A stretch of DNA of 64,000 bases from Clostridium sp. chh4-2 (GTDB lineage: Bacteria > Bacillota > Clostridia > Lachnospirales > Lachnospiraceae): assembly GCF_002899675.1 (NCBI RefSeq), contig NZ_PKUU01000003.1, positions 186,001 to 250,000 on the forward strand. The letters run 5' to 3'. Under the pieces are notes generated by a model that made no database searches, was not told the origin of the DNA, and saw nothing but the letters and a program-made list of their open reading frames with translations. Shown piece after piece: positions 45,797 to 54,942 of this stretch. The first letter of the stretch is position 1. Each line of letters opens with the position of its first letter. Both the position numbers and the translations under genes were made by a program.

Positions 45797-46951
45797 ATGA
45801 TTAAGAATTGTAAGAAGATGACAGCAATGGTTCTGGCGGCGGCCATGGGAATAACCGGCCTCAGCGGATGCGCAAAAGCGGCCAATGCAGGACAGGATAA
45901 TAAGACATTTACCGTATGGGCCGAAGGGTCGGACAATGTGAGAGTACAATTCGAAAAGCAGATTGAACAATTTAATAAAGCGAATACAGGATATACGGCA
46001 AAGCTGGAATTCATCACGTCGGGTACAGGAGCGCAGAGCCTGAGAGACAGAATCATCGCCGCTAAAAAAGCGGGACAGACAAACACGGATTTCGACGTGG
46101 TAGAGATGGGAGGAGATACGGTAACCCGCTATGTGGACGAAGGCGGAGAAGATCTTTTCATCAAATTGGATAAATCCAAGATCGAAAACACAAGGAACCT
46201 GAAAGTGGACGCCACATTCAGAGATGATTTAGTGCTTCCATACAGAGGAACTACGGTAGTTTTGGCTTACAATTCAGAAACTGTGCCCACACCGCCTAAA
46301 ACCACGGAAGAATTGTATCAGTGGATCAAGGACAACCCAGGCCGTTTCGCCTATAATACGCCCGGTTCAGGCGGCGCAGGCGGATCATTTGTGACAACCT
46401 GCGTATATAATTTCCTGGATGAAGCCGCCCTTACATCCAGCGATCCGGCATATGAAGAGCAGTGGGGCCAGGGATTTGACCTGGTGAAAGAAATTCATCC
46501 ATATTTATATAAATCTTCAGGAAAAGTTGTATATCCCAATAAAAATCAGGGAACCTTAGATCTTCTGGCTAATAAAGAAGTGGATATGATACCGGCATGG
46601 GCGGATATGGCCATCTCCCAGATGAAGCAGGGAACTCTTCCGGAATCCATAAAAATCTGCCAGATTGAACCGTCCTTTACGGGCAGCACCGTGGTACTTG
46701 GGATTCCGTCCATTGGAAAAAATTCAGAAGGCGCTTATGCATTTCTCAACTACATGCTGAGCCCGGAAGCGCAGAATATTGCGCTTGATACCATGGCCGC
46801 AATCCCAGTCATTGATTTCGGAATGTTAGATTCTGAACTGACAAAGACTATTTCCGATTTAAAGATTGACGCATTCCGCATCAGCAGCCTTGGCGATCTG
46901 AGCACTGCTTTAAATGAAAAGTGGGATGCTGAAATCGGCACATTAGAGTAA
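45797..46951 (+). CDS. ABC transporter substrate-binding lipoprotein
   Basis: 384-residue solute-binding lipoprotein. The start at 45797 (MIKNCKK) is set by GAGGAG 9 bases upstream, not by the ATG 11 codons earlier. The lipobox LSGC gives the anchor Cys near residue 26. The mature fold is the type I, iron/polyamine/glycerophosphodiester-like class (FTVWAEGSDNVR, then VVEMGGDTVTRYVDEG). Being flanked by two GDPD genes, it most likely binds a glycerophosphodiester. Confidence 0.87.
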   Translation: MIKNCKKMTAMVLAAAMGITGLSGCAKAANAGQDNKTFTVWAEGSDNVRVQFEKQIEQFNKANTGYTAKLEFITSGTGAQSLRDRIIAAKKAGQTNTDFDVVEMGGDTVTRYVDEGGEDLFIKLDKSKIENTRNLKVDATFRDDLVLPYRGTTVVLAYNSETVPTPPKTTEELYQWIKDNPGRFAYNTPGSGGAGGSFVTTCVYNFLDEAALTSSDPAYEEQWGQGFDLVKEIHPYLYKSSGKVVYPNKNQGTLDLLANKEVDMIPAWADMAISQMKQGTLPESIKICQIEPSFTGSTVVLGIPSIGKNSEGAYAFLNYMLSPEAQNIALDTMAAIPVIDFGMLDSELTKTISDLKIDAFRISSLGDLSTALNEKWDAEIGTLE

Positions 46952-46965
46952 TACGGAGAGACCTT

Positions 46966-47808
46966 ATGAAAAATACAGAGAAATACAGATTTCTGCCCTA
47001 TCTTTTGATTCTGCCGTCCATGATTTTGCTGATTGGCGTTGTGTTTTATCCGATTATCATCAGCTTTATCAGAAGCATGCAGTTAAAGGAGGGCGGATAC
47101 GGTCTGGACAATTACCTGTTCTTCTTTACAGATAAGGTTCAGAGAAACAACATTATCTACACGCTTTTCGTCGTGCTGGCCACCGTGTTTTTAGCCATCG
47201 CCATCGCCTATTTTTTAGCCATTTATCTGAGGTTTTCCGGTTCTGCCGTATCCAGATGGGTGGGAAGGCTGTATCTGCTTCCAAGATTTATCCCCGGATT
47301 GGTGGCTGTAAACGGCATGATTACGATCATTAGGGATTCCGGTCTGATCAACCGGATTTCCCAGATGTTTGGTATGAATCTGAAGCTGGGACTTATGTAC
47401 AACGGAAAAGGAATTATTCTGATGAACCTGTGGTTTAATATTCCTTTTGCAACGATGCTGCTGGCTTCCGCGCTTTCCTCCATACCGGATTCGGCCATCG
47501 AAGCGGCCAGGGACGCAGGGGCCAATAAGCCCCACATCCTTATGAAAATGATTCTGCCCCTTACATACAGAGATATATTTATCACTTCCACATTTGTATT
47601 CATGAGCAATATCGGATCATTCACCACTCCTTATCTGATGGATGGAAACAATCCGCAGATGCTGGGAATTTCATTATTCACCCAGTTTAACAATGGAAAT
47701 TACGAGAGGGCGGCGGCTCTGTCCGTGATTATCTTTGCATTTTCTCTGGGTTCCGCTGTGGTATATATCTATACGAATATGAAAGAAAGCGCATGGGAAA
47801 AAAGCTGA
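46966..47808 (+). CDS. ABC transporter permease (PotB/UgpA-like)
   Basis: 280-residue permease with about six helices and an EAA loop reading AIEAARDAGANKPHILMKMILPLTYRD. It is the partner of the permease encoded at 43947. The gene order permease-ATPase-binding protein-permease is unusual for this class but all parts are intact. Its stop overlaps an ATG of the next GDPD gene (TGATG at 47806-47810). Confidence 0.9.
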   Translation: MKNTEKYRFLPYLLILPSMILLIGVVFYPIIISFIRSMQLKEGGYGLDNYLFFFTDKVQRNNIIYTLFVVLATVFLAIAIAYFLAIYLRFSGSAVSRWVGRLYLLPRFIPGLVAVNGMITIIRDSGLINRISQMFGMNLKLGLMYNGKGIILMNLWFNIPFATMLLASALSSIPDSAIEAARDAGANKPHILMKMILPLTYRDIFITSTFVFMSNIGSFTTPYLMDGNNPQMLGISLFTQFNNGNYERAAALSVIIFAFSLGSAVVYIYTNMKESAWEKS

Positions 47809-48794
47809 TGCATAATAGAAAAAACAATTATCAGGGGCCAAAACGAATTGCTCACCGGGGAGATTGGAGTGTCGCGCCGGAAAATACATTGAGCGCTTTT
47901 AAGGCGGCCGTAAACGGAAAAGCGGAAGGGATTGAAATTGATATCCGCATGACCCGCGACCGGGAAATCGTGGTTTTCCACGATGAAACACTGACCCGGG
48001 TTATGGCAGGGCGCCCGGACTATCCTGCTGGGGTAAAAATCAGCGGGCTCACATGGGAAGAGCTAAGCGCCATGGAACTTCCTTATGGCGGCCACCTGCT
48101 GAACCACTTTCCACGAAGAGGATTTGAAAAGGAACAATGGTATTATTATCCCTGGAATCAAAGGGAGACTCCAAGAGAAACCGTCTGCCATATGAACCGC
48201 ATTTCCAAAGCTGCGCAGACGGAAGAGGAATTTTACCGGATGATGAGTGAGGAATATGCCGGCACATACCGGGCGGCCTGTGAGGAAGATCCCAGAACCG
48301 AAGGTGTGATGCGGCTGGAGGAGTTTCTCTTGTGGCTGAAAGAGCAGGCGGAAGACTTCATTGCAGAAATTGAATATAAAGAGGGAGCCATGATGGAAGA
48401 GCTTTTAGCGCTGTTTGAAAAAACGGGAACAGCCGGCCGCTGCATCCTGTTTTCAGGCGTGGAAGCATATAACCGGGAGATCCAGACATACTGCGCCGTC
48501 CATGGAAAACCGGAAGGATTGAGGCTGGGAGCCAATATCCGGTTTTTAACGGAGGAGACGTTTGCTTCTATAAAAGAGTATGATCTGTATGAGGTGGGCT
48601 TAAATGCCGGAGCCTACACGAAAAAGGACGTAAACTTATTAAATGACTTAGGAATCCGGGTATTCTCCAATTTGGGAGATTACCATAAATGGTGGGCGGA
48701 TATCCAGCCCTGCGGAGCGGCGGAAGGTACGGCGGGATTTAAAACCAACTGTTGTAAGCCCTATATGAATTGGTGGAATCAATATGCAAAATAA
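47793..48794 (+). CDS. Glycerophosphodiester phosphodiesterase, canonical form
   Basis: 333-residue GDPD with the classic motif set: IAHRGDWSVAPENT, GIEIDIRMTRDREIV and VFHDETL. It would hydrolyse the diester brought in by the adjacent ABC transporter to glycerol-3-phosphate. An insertion of about 80 residues (about 85-165) after the FHDE motif matches the family's variable GDPD-insert position. The start is either 47793 or the ATG at 47808, which overlaps the permease stop; the ribosome site is weak for both. No signal peptide, so action is cytosolic. Confidence 0.88.
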   Translation: MGKKLMHNRKNNYQGPKRIAHRGDWSVAPENTLSAFKAAVNGKAEGIEIDIRMTRDREIVVFHDETLTRVMAGRPDYPAGVKISGLTWEELSAMELPYGGHLLNHFPRRGFEKEQWYYYPWNQRETPRETVCHMNRISKAAQTEEEFYRMMSEEYAGTYRAACEEDPRTEGVMRLEEFLLWLKEQAEDFIAEIEYKEGAMMEELLALFEKTGTAGRCILFSGVEAYNREIQTYCAVHGKPEGLRLGANIRFLTEETFASIKEYDLYEVGLNAGAYTKKDVNLLNDLGIRVFSNLGDYHKWWADIQPCGAAEGTAGFKTNCCKPYMNWWNQYAK

Positions 48795-50181
48795 TAAAAC
48801 GAATTTGCCGGATGAGATGTTAACCATGGTGCCGTGGAAGATCATCGTCCGGTTTTCTCTGCCCTTGTTAGCGGGCAATTTATTTCAGCAGATGTACAGC
48901 ATGGCGGATGCTGTCATCATCGGTAGACTGGTGGGGGTGAAGGAACTGGCGGGAGTAGGAGCTACTTCAGCCATGAATTTTCTGGTGCTTGGATTCGCGA
49001 TGGGGGCGGCAGGCGGATTTTCCATATTGACGGCCCAGCAATTTGGCGCCGGCAATGAAGAAGGGGTGAAAAAGTCAGTGGCAATGTCCATGATGCTGTG
49101 CGCAGGGCTGAGCGTGATGTTAAGCCTGCTTGGAGCTCTGACAGCCGAACCACTTCTTAGAATTATGAACACTCCTGAGGATATCTTCCCGTATGCGCGT
49201 ATTTATATTCTGGTCATCTATCTTGGAATCGGGGCAACGGTATATTATAATATGATATCAGGTGTTCTCCGCGCTTTAGGAGACAGCCGGACTTCCCTTT
49301 ATTTTCTGATCCTTTCTTCTGTAATGAATATTATACTGGATCTGTTGGCCATTCTGGTGCTGAATATGGGGATTATGGGCGCGGCTCTGGCAACCGTGAT
49401 TTCCCAGCTGGTATCGGCTGTATGCTGCCATATCTATGCGCTCAGGAGGTATCCTTTAATCAGACTGAAGCGCAGGCATTTCCGGTTCATATGGAGCGAG
49501 GCGGTACATCATATAAAGATTGGCATCCCTATGGCCATTCAATTTTCTGTGACTGCGGTTGGAATTATGATTCTACAGGCGTATTTGAATGTATTCGGCT
49601 CCTCCGTGGTGGCGGGTTATACGGCGGCCGGAAAGGTGGAAGCGCTGGTTACCCAGCCTTTTTCCACTCTGGAAATTACGATGGAGACTTACTGCGGACA
49701 AAATTATGGGGCGGGGAACAAGGAGAGGGTGAAGCGCGGGATAAAAAGCGGGCTTATCATCTGCCTGATTACGGTGGCAATCGCGTCGGCGGTTTGTATT
49801 TTGTTCGGAAGATCATTTATTTCACTGTTTTTAAAAGAATACGACCCTGATATTGTAAACTTTGGGCAGAGATACCTGCTTATTGTAGCCGTATTTTTCT
49901 GGCTTTTGGGTATCCTCCATGTGATCCGCAGTTCCCTTCAGGGAATCGGAGAGGCGTTAGTACCCATGATGGGAGGCGTAGTGGAGCTGGCTGCCAGATG
50001 GGCCGGATGTGCGGCTATGGCAGGGGTTTTGGGATATACGGGGATCTATCTGTCGACTCCTCTGGCCTGGGGAAGCGCTGTATTACTGCTGCTGGCAAGA
50101 TATGCCGTAATCTTTAGAAAAGAAGAGAGGGGAAAACCATGGCAGAGGGACTGGATCGAAGAATCCCCTACAAAAATATAA
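48784..50181 (+). CDS. MATE-family efflux transporter
   Basis: 465-residue multidrug and toxin extrusion family protein with about twelve helices in two pseudo-symmetric halves. The opening IIVRFSLPLLAGNLFQQMYSMADAVIIGRLVG is typical of DinF/NorM-like clostridial MATE proteins. It starts inside the GDPD gene (11-base overlap) and overlaps the GNAT gene by 43 bases, so it is part of the same transcript. Substrate unknown; export of a product of the locus is possible. Confidence 0.92.
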   Translation: MQNNKTNLPDEMLTMVPWKIIVRFSLPLLAGNLFQQMYSMADAVIIGRLVGVKELAGVGATSAMNFLVLGFAMGAAGGFSILTAQQFGAGNEEGVKKSVAMSMMLCAGLSVMLSLLGALTAEPLLRIMNTPEDIFPYARIYILVIYLGIGATVYYNMISGVLRALGDSRTSLYFLILSSVMNIILDLLAILVLNMGIMGAALATVISQLVSAVCCHIYALRRYPLIRLKRRHFRFIWSEAVHHIKIGIPMAIQFSVTAVGIMILQAYLNVFGSSVVAGYTAAGKVEALVTQPFSTLEITMETYCGQNYGAGNKERVKRGIKSGLIICLITVAIASAVCILFGRSFISLFLKEYDPDIVNFGQRYLLIVAVFFWLLGILHVIRSSLQGIGEALVPMMGGVVELAARWAGCAAMAGVLGYTGIYLSTPLAWGSAVLLLLARYAVIFRKEERGKPWQRDWIEESPTKI

Positions 50182-50732
50182 TAATGAAGTGTGAGAAATG
50201 GGAGAGCAGGTTTACCTGCGGATTACCGGAAGGATACCATTTCACTTTGTACCGGAATGGGGATGAAAATGAATGGGCCAAGCTGGAGTATGAGACAGGG
50301 GATTTTGAAAGCTTAGGCGCGGCCAGAGAGTATTTTATGGAAAAATACGGGAGAGAGCAGGAACGCTTAAAAGACTGCTGTGTGTTTGTGAAAACGGAGT
50401 CGGGAGAGACTGCGGCTTCCTGTATCGCGTGGTATGACAATAGTTCTTTAATGGAGGGAAGCCTGGTGGCTTCCCTTCACTGGCTGGTCACTGCGCCTTC
50501 CCATCAGGGGAAAGGCATTGGCATGGCTTTGACTGCAAAGGTGATGAAGATTTTTGAAAGCCGGGGAGAATATCCCGTATACCTCCACACCCAGCCGTGG
50601 AGCTACAAGGCGGTTCGTCTGTACCTAAGGTGCGGGTTCGATTTTACAGAGGAGACATTCGGGGAATATGTAAACCAGAATGAAGAGGCGCTTAAAGTGC
50701 CTGTTCTTGCTTCGGCGGTAAGAAGAACTTGA
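50139..50732 (+). CDS. GNAT-family acetyltransferase
   Basis: 197-residue GNAT enzyme. The acetyl-CoA motif is unusually clear: APSHQGKGIGMALTAKVM, with the R/Q-x-x-G-x-G/A core as QGKGIG, followed by VYLHTQPWSYKAVRLYLRCGF. A GAGAGGGG site precedes the ATG at 50139, inside the MATE gene. An alternative start at 50184 (MKCEKW) has no ribosome site. Acceptor unknown. Confidence 0.83.
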   Translation: MAEGLDRRIPYKNIIMKCEKWESRFTCGLPEGYHFTLYRNGDENEWAKLEYETGDFESLGAAREYFMEKYGREQERLKDCCVFVKTESGETAASCIAWYDNSSLMEGSLVASLHWLVTAPSHQGKGIGMALTAKVMKIFESRGEYPVYLHTQPWSYKAVRLYLRCGFDFTEETFGEYVNQNEEALKVPVLASAVRRT

Positions 50733-50771
50733 AAACTGAGGATGGTTGTGGTATGGTAGAATTATATTAAA

Positions 50772-50782
50772 TTCATAATGAA
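50772..50782 (+). promoter_or_regulatory. Candidate ROK operator, autoregulatory site
   Basis: TTCA-TAA-TGAA lies 23 bases upstream of the ROK gene start. The same TTCA-N3-TGAA inverted repeat occurs twice before the PHP-like gene at 52146 and once before the PTS gene at 57036. Confidence 0.5.
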
Positions 50783-50804
50783 AATAAAGGGGCTGTAGGA
50801 AACG

Positions 50805-51983
50805 ATGGAGATGCTGAAAATCCAAAAAAAGGGGAAGGCACAAATAAAATCTCAGAACCGGGTCAGGGTATTCCGGGAGATTTTGAAACGGGACGGGATT
50901 TCCAGAAGCCAGCTGGAAAAACTGCTGTCTCTTTCGGCGCCCTCTGTCACCAGGGTGGTAGAGGATCTGATGAATGCGGGGCTGATTTGCGAAGAGGGGA
51001 CGGAACAAACCTTTGTGGGGCGGCGCCCGATTCTGTTGAATGTGAAAAAAAATGCTTATTACAGTATTGGAATCAATATGAGCAGAACGAAACTCTATAT
51101 CTGCATTACGAATCTGGGCGATGAGACCATCTATGCGGATAAGGCTGAAATCACCGGGGTAAAAAGCGGCGCGCAGCTGCTGGCGGTGATGGACGAATGC
51201 GTGGACAAGGCCATGAAAGCGGCCGGAATCGAAGAAAAACAGGTGCTGGCCGTAGGCGTGGCTTCCCGTGGAACCGTGGAGCGGGAGCGGGGATCTTTGA
51301 TCCGCTACGTTTCGGACAAGGAAGAGATTGGGGTCAGGGAACACCTGAAAAAGCGGTTCGACTGCTATATTCTGGTGGAGAATAACGTGACAGTAGACTT
51401 GAAATACGAATACATAGGCAGGATGGAACTGAATCATGACCTGGTCTACATCTATGTGGACGAAGGCGTGGGCGGAAGCATTATCTGCAACGGGGAAGTG
51501 GTGAGCGGAGAGCACAATATGGCCAGCAAATTCGCTCACATGCTGGTGGTGCCGGGCGGAGCCCTGTGCAACTGCGGCAAGCGGGGGCATCTGGAGGGGT
51601 ATATATCCAAACTGGCCATTGAAGCCGAGTACAAGCTGGTAAAGGAACTGAAGGAGCCTGTTTCCCTGGAAGAAATCTGTAAAAGGGCCAATGCAGGGGA
51701 GCCGGACGCCCATCAGATTCTGGATCAGGCGCTGGAAAAACTGGCGGTGGCGGTGACCCAGCTTCTGTTGGTGCTGAATCCTGGAACCATTGTGGTTTAC
51801 GGGGATATTTTTGAGTTTTATGAAGGCGTGATCGATAAGCTGAAGGAAAAGGTGGGACATCTTGTATTTGCGCGCCAGATTTCCGACATTAACTGGGTGA
51901 TCCGCGAGAAATCCAAGGTCCGCATTGAAAACAGCGTGGCCCGGCTGGCCGTGGAAAGCGCTCTGGAGACGAGCACGATGTAA
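50805..51983 (+). CDS. ROK-family transcription regulator
   Basis: 392-residue ROK protein with an N-terminal winged helix (about 18-80; ISRSQLEKLLSLSAPSVTRVVEDL) and a C-terminal sugar-kinase-like sensor domain. The kinase catalytic Asp position reads ENNVTVD instead of ENDANA, so it is unlikely to phosphorylate sugar. The zinc motif CNCGKRGHLE has His in place of the third Cys. ROK regulators such as NagC/XylR are sugar-responsive repressors. GGGGCTGTAGG upstream gives a weak ribosome site. The TTCA-N3-TGAA sites around this and the following operons are its likely targets. Confidence 0.88.
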   Translation: MEMLKIQKKGKAQIKSQNRVRVFREILKRDGISRSQLEKLLSLSAPSVTRVVEDLMNAGLICEEGTEQTFVGRRPILLNVKKNAYYSIGINMSRTKLYICITNLGDETIYADKAEITGVKSGAQLLAVMDECVDKAMKAAGIEEKQVLAVGVASRGTVERERGSLIRYVSDKEEIGVREHLKKRFDCYILVENNVTVDLKYEYIGRMELNHDLVYIYVDEGVGGSIICNGEVVSGEHNMASKFAHMLVVPGGALCNCGKRGHLEGYISKLAIEAEYKLVKELKEPVSLEEICKRANAGEPDAHQILDQALEKLAVAVTQLLLVLNPGTIVVYGDIFEFYEGVIDKLKEKVGHLVFARQISDINWVIREKSKVRIENSVARLAVESALETSTM

Positions 51984-52024
51984 GAAAAATGGGATTTTGA
52001 AAAATATAATAAAAAATATTTAAT

Positions 52025-52058
52025 TTCATATTGAAAAAATATTTAAAAGTGATATAAT
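52025..52058 (+). promoter_or_regulatory. Promoter overlapped by a candidate ROK operator
   Basis: TTGAAA (52031-52036), 16-base spacer, TATAAT (52053-52058). The inverted repeat TTTCA-TAT-TGAAA (52024-52036) overlaps the -35, as expected for a repressor site. Confidence 0.6.
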
Positions 52059-52101
52059 AAGCCTGTAAATAAGTTTTGTAACTGTTATTTTTGCACTATT
52101 A

Positions 52102-52116
52102 ATTTCAAAATGAAAT
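52102..52116 (+). promoter_or_regulatory. Candidate ROK operator ATTTCA-AAA-TGAAAT
   Basis: A perfect 6-bp inverted repeat with a 3-base spacer, about 40 bases downstream of the predicted transcription start and 30 bases before the start codon of the PHP-like gene. It is the best copy of the TTCA-N3-TGAA motif. Confidence 0.55.
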
Positions 52117-52145
52117 GATTATAAGGTATCCTGGAGGTAAAATTT

Positions 52146-53675
52146 ATGGCTTATAAAAAACTATGGAGTGACATGCACAGCAATATCCACCATGAACAGA
52201 TGCTTGAACTGGACCAGTGGACAGAACATGCCAAAGAGGTGATGGATTTTTGGCCGATCGCCTACTATCCATTCTATATGAAAAAGACAGAAACCGGAGC
52301 CGGTTTGGAAGACCTTCACGATGCGGATGAGATAAAAGAGGATTGGGAACAGGTCAGGAAAAAAGTGAAAGAGGAGAACGAAGCCGGATTTCCCATGTTC
52401 ATGGGATACGAATGGCAGGGGTCGGGCAACGACGGCGATCACAACGTATTTTTCCTGGATAATGAACAGGATATGAAACATCCCATGAGATATCAGGAAC
52501 TGAAACAGGATTATGACGGAGTAGAAGCCATCGCCATACCTCACCATGTGGCATACCAGCTGAACAGCAGAGGAAAAAACTGGGATACCCACGACGAAGC
52601 ATTTTCCCCGTTTGCGGAAATCTATTCCAGCCATGGGTGCAGTGAAAATGATACCGGCGACATGGACATGGAGCGCCACTTACATATGGGCCCCAGAACA
52701 GGAGAAACCTGTTATGAACGGGGACTGGAAAAAGGATATCATGTAGGAGCCATAGCTTCCGGCGACAACCACAATGTACCGGCCGCCTATAACCACGGTG
52801 TGATGTGCGTCCTGGCTGAGGACAACACCAAGGAAGCCATCTGGGAAGGACTTAAAAACCGCAGGGTTTACGGCGTGAGCAAGAGCCGCATCGGCATCGA
52901 TTATACGATTAACGGACAGCCCATGGGATCTGTAATACCTGCTGGAAAAGGAAAACTGAAATTCGATATCTGTGCTGCGGACGCCATCGACCGTGTGGAG
53001 ATCTTAAAGGATAATATATTGGATGAAATGGCCGTTCACGCGGGCACATGGGAGCGGAATGAGCTGACCGGACAGATTAAAGTGAAATTTGCGGTTGAGT
53101 TCGGATGGGGCCCAAACGGAAGATTTTATAAAAATATGCTGATGAGAAAGTGGCACGGCTCTTTGGAAGTTCCGGGAAAAATCGTGAGCATAGAAAAATG
53201 CTTCAACAGTTTTGGACAGAAGCTTTACGATGTGACTGAGAAATCCTGTCAGTTTGATATGACCACCTTCATGTCCACGACCACCGGACATTGGATGGGG
53301 CCCAGCACGGTGGTGAAAGAAGGCTTTGTCTTTGAAGTGGAAGGAACAAAAGAAGATACCATTTGCCTGAAGGTGGACAACTACGAATACCATTTCACAT
53401 TGGAAGAGTTAATGCACACGTCCAGAGTCCTGCCTCAGTATAAGGAGAGCATGGAGCTGGCCGAAAAAACATTTGGCAACGTGGAGCATTACAGGGATGA
53501 TTTTTACTGGCATAACGCATATAAAACGAGAATCCGCCAGGCCGTACCGGAAGCCGGCTATATGATGACATTTGAAAAAGAAGTGGATTTAACTCCGGGA
53601 AGCAATTACAGGCTGAGAGTCTGGCTGAGAAATGGGGATACCGCGTGGACATCTCCCATCTTTGTTGAAAAGTAA
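52146..53675 (+). CDS. PHP/DUF3604-like metal-dependent protein
   Basis: 509-residue cytosolic protein. PHP-type metal ligands: WSDMHSNIHHEQM at the N-terminus, GYEWQG, AIPHHVAYQ, EIYSSHGCSEND and IASGDNHNVPAAYNHG. The order matches DUF3604-type relatives of the CehA/McbA PHP hydrolases. The C-terminal half (about 255-509) is a set of beta-sandwich-like segments. Substrate unknown. It is controlled by a promoter overlapped by TTCA-N3-TGAA sites and is followed by a tripartite tricarboxylate transporter, so it may process an imported acidic compound. GGAGG precedes the ATG. Confidence 0.75.
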   Translation: MAYKKLWSDMHSNIHHEQMLELDQWTEHAKEVMDFWPIAYYPFYMKKTETGAGLEDLHDADEIKEDWEQVRKKVKEENEAGFPMFMGYEWQGSGNDGDHNVFFLDNEQDMKHPMRYQELKQDYDGVEAIAIPHHVAYQLNSRGKNWDTHDEAFSPFAEIYSSHGCSENDTGDMDMERHLHMGPRTGETCYERGLEKGYHVGAIASGDNHNVPAAYNHGVMCVLAEDNTKEAIWEGLKNRRVYGVSKSRIGIDYTINGQPMGSVIPAGKGKLKFDICAADAIDRVEILKDNILDEMAVHAGTWERNELTGQIKVKFAVEFGWGPNGRFYKNMLMRKWHGSLEVPGKIVSIEKCFNSFGQKLYDVTEKSCQFDMTTFMSTTTGHWMGPSTVVKEGFVFEVEGTKEDTICLKVDNYEYHFTLEELMHTSRVLPQYKESMELAEKTFGNVEHYRDDFYWHNAYKTRIRQAVPEAGYMMTFEKEVDLTPGSNYRLRVWLRNGDTAWTSPIFVEK

Positions 53676-53719
53676 AGAGAAAAACAGCCGGATGCGGCGG
53701 CACAAAATCACAGATTATG

Positions 53720-53738
53720 CTGTTTTCACTGAGAACAG
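53720..53738 (+). promoter_or_regulatory. CTGTTTTC/GAGAACAG inverted repeat
   Basis: An 8-bp inverted repeat with one mismatch and a 3-base loop, about 55 bases upstream of the TctC-like gene. It could be an operator or a small leader hairpin; no clear promoter accompanies it. Confidence 0.35.
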
Positions 53739-53793
53739 TATCTGAAATATTAAAAACAGTTTCAAATGCAAGGAAAGAAAAGGAGAATGTATT

Positions 53794-54903
53794 ATGATGA
53801 AAAAACGTTTATTGGCAGCGGCACTTATGGGAACCATGGTAATCTCTATGATGGGATGTTCCGGCGGCGGTTCAGGAGCCACAACAGCAGCAACACAGGC
53901 GGAAACGAAAGCAGAGACAAAAGCGGAGACAAAAGCAGAAGAAGCGAAAAAAGAAGAAGCGAAAAAAGATGATGCAAAAACAGAAGATACCACAGCAGCT
54001 CAGGCAGCAGCCTGGACTCCGGATCATGATATCACAATCCGCGTACCGAATGCAGCAGGCGGAACCATGGATACGCTTTCCCGTATTGTAGGACAGGGCT
54101 TACAGGAAAAATACGGAAAAACAGTTATGGTAAACAACATCACAGGCGCAAACGGAGCGATTGCAGCAGCAGATTTATTATCTAAAAATGCAGATCCATG
54201 CGAGATGATGACAGCCGGCATCAGCTTATTCACACTGGCTCCATTGTTCAATAAAGACGTACAGGTTAACCTGGATGATTTTAAGATCATCAGCGCCCTT
54301 GTTTCAGAAGACTTTATGTTATTTACGGCACCTGGCAACAGCGGAATCAGCACATGGGATGAACTGGTTGAATATGCAAAGAGCAACCGCGTTCTGTTCG
54401 GTTCCAACACACCGGGCGGTACAACTCATATGCTGGGCACCGCATTATTCGGAGCAGCAGGCATTGAGGCAGAAGCAGTTACATCAGACGGCAGTGCAAA
54501 AGATTTACTGGCTCTTTCAGGCGGAAACGTAACTTGTGCAATCGCAGCTACCAGCGTTGCTAAACAGTATGTAGAAGAGGGAACCATCGTTCCTTTAGTA
54601 GTATTTTCAAAAGACGAATTCAAAGGATTTGACGGCTTTACCGTTCCTACTGCAACAAGCCTTGGATATGACATCGTATTCCGTTCCTGCAACTTCCTTA
54701 TGACACGTGCAGACGTGGATCAGGCAATTGTGGATGACATCTACAACTCTATCGTTGAATATTACGGAACTGACGAATACAAAGAGCTGGCAGCTAATGC
54801 AAATGCGGAAACAGACGATTCTGACGGCGCTACCGTTCGTAAGACAATTGAAGACGCAGCTGCAACCTGCCAGGAAATCTACGACACTTACTATGCAAAA
54901 TAG
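53794..54903 (+). CDS. Tripartite tricarboxylate transporter binding lipoprotein (TctC-like)
   Basis: 369-residue Bug/TctC solute receptor. The lipobox SMMGC gives anchor Cys22. A low-complexity linker of Thr, Ala, Glu and Lys (about 29-70, with repeated ETKA units) follows, then the mature domain with the TctC signature IRVPNAAGGTMDTLSR and DLLSKNADP. It binds a carboxylate in the periplasm-equivalent space and hands it to TctBA. GGAGA precedes the ATG. The family is usually large in proteobacteria; a linker this repetitive is typical for anaerobic Bacillota lipoproteins. Confidence 0.92.
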   Translation: MMKKRLLAAALMGTMVISMMGCSGGGSGATTAATQAETKAETKAETKAEEAKKEEAKKDDAKTEDTTAAQAAAWTPDHDITIRVPNAAGGTMDTLSRIVGQGLQEKYGKTVMVNNITGANGAIAAADLLSKNADPCEMMTAGISLFTLAPLFNKDVQVNLDDFKIISALVSEDFMLFTAPGNSGISTWDELVEYAKSNRVLFGSNTPGGTTHMLGTALFGAAGIEAEAVTSDGSAKDLLALSGGNVTCAIAATSVAKQYVEEGTIVPLVVFSKDEFKGFDGFTVPTATSLGYDIVFRSCNFLMTRADVDQAIVDDIYNSIVEYYGTDEYKELAANANAETDDSDGATVRKTIEDAAATCQEIYDTYYAK

Positions 54904-54942
54904 GATATGAATTTGCTTTAGGCAAGCGGAATCGAGGTTAGA

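Noticed and set aside
50625..51860. 411-codon open frame on the minus strand
   Set aside because: It is exactly antisense to the ROK and GNAT genes, is rich in His, Phe and Gln typical of antisense translation, and has no ribosome site or recognisable domain.
53885..53975. Repeated AGCAGAGACAAAAGCGG-type units
   Set aside because: They encode the low-complexity lipoprotein linker (ETKA repeats) and are coding rather than a mobile repeat.
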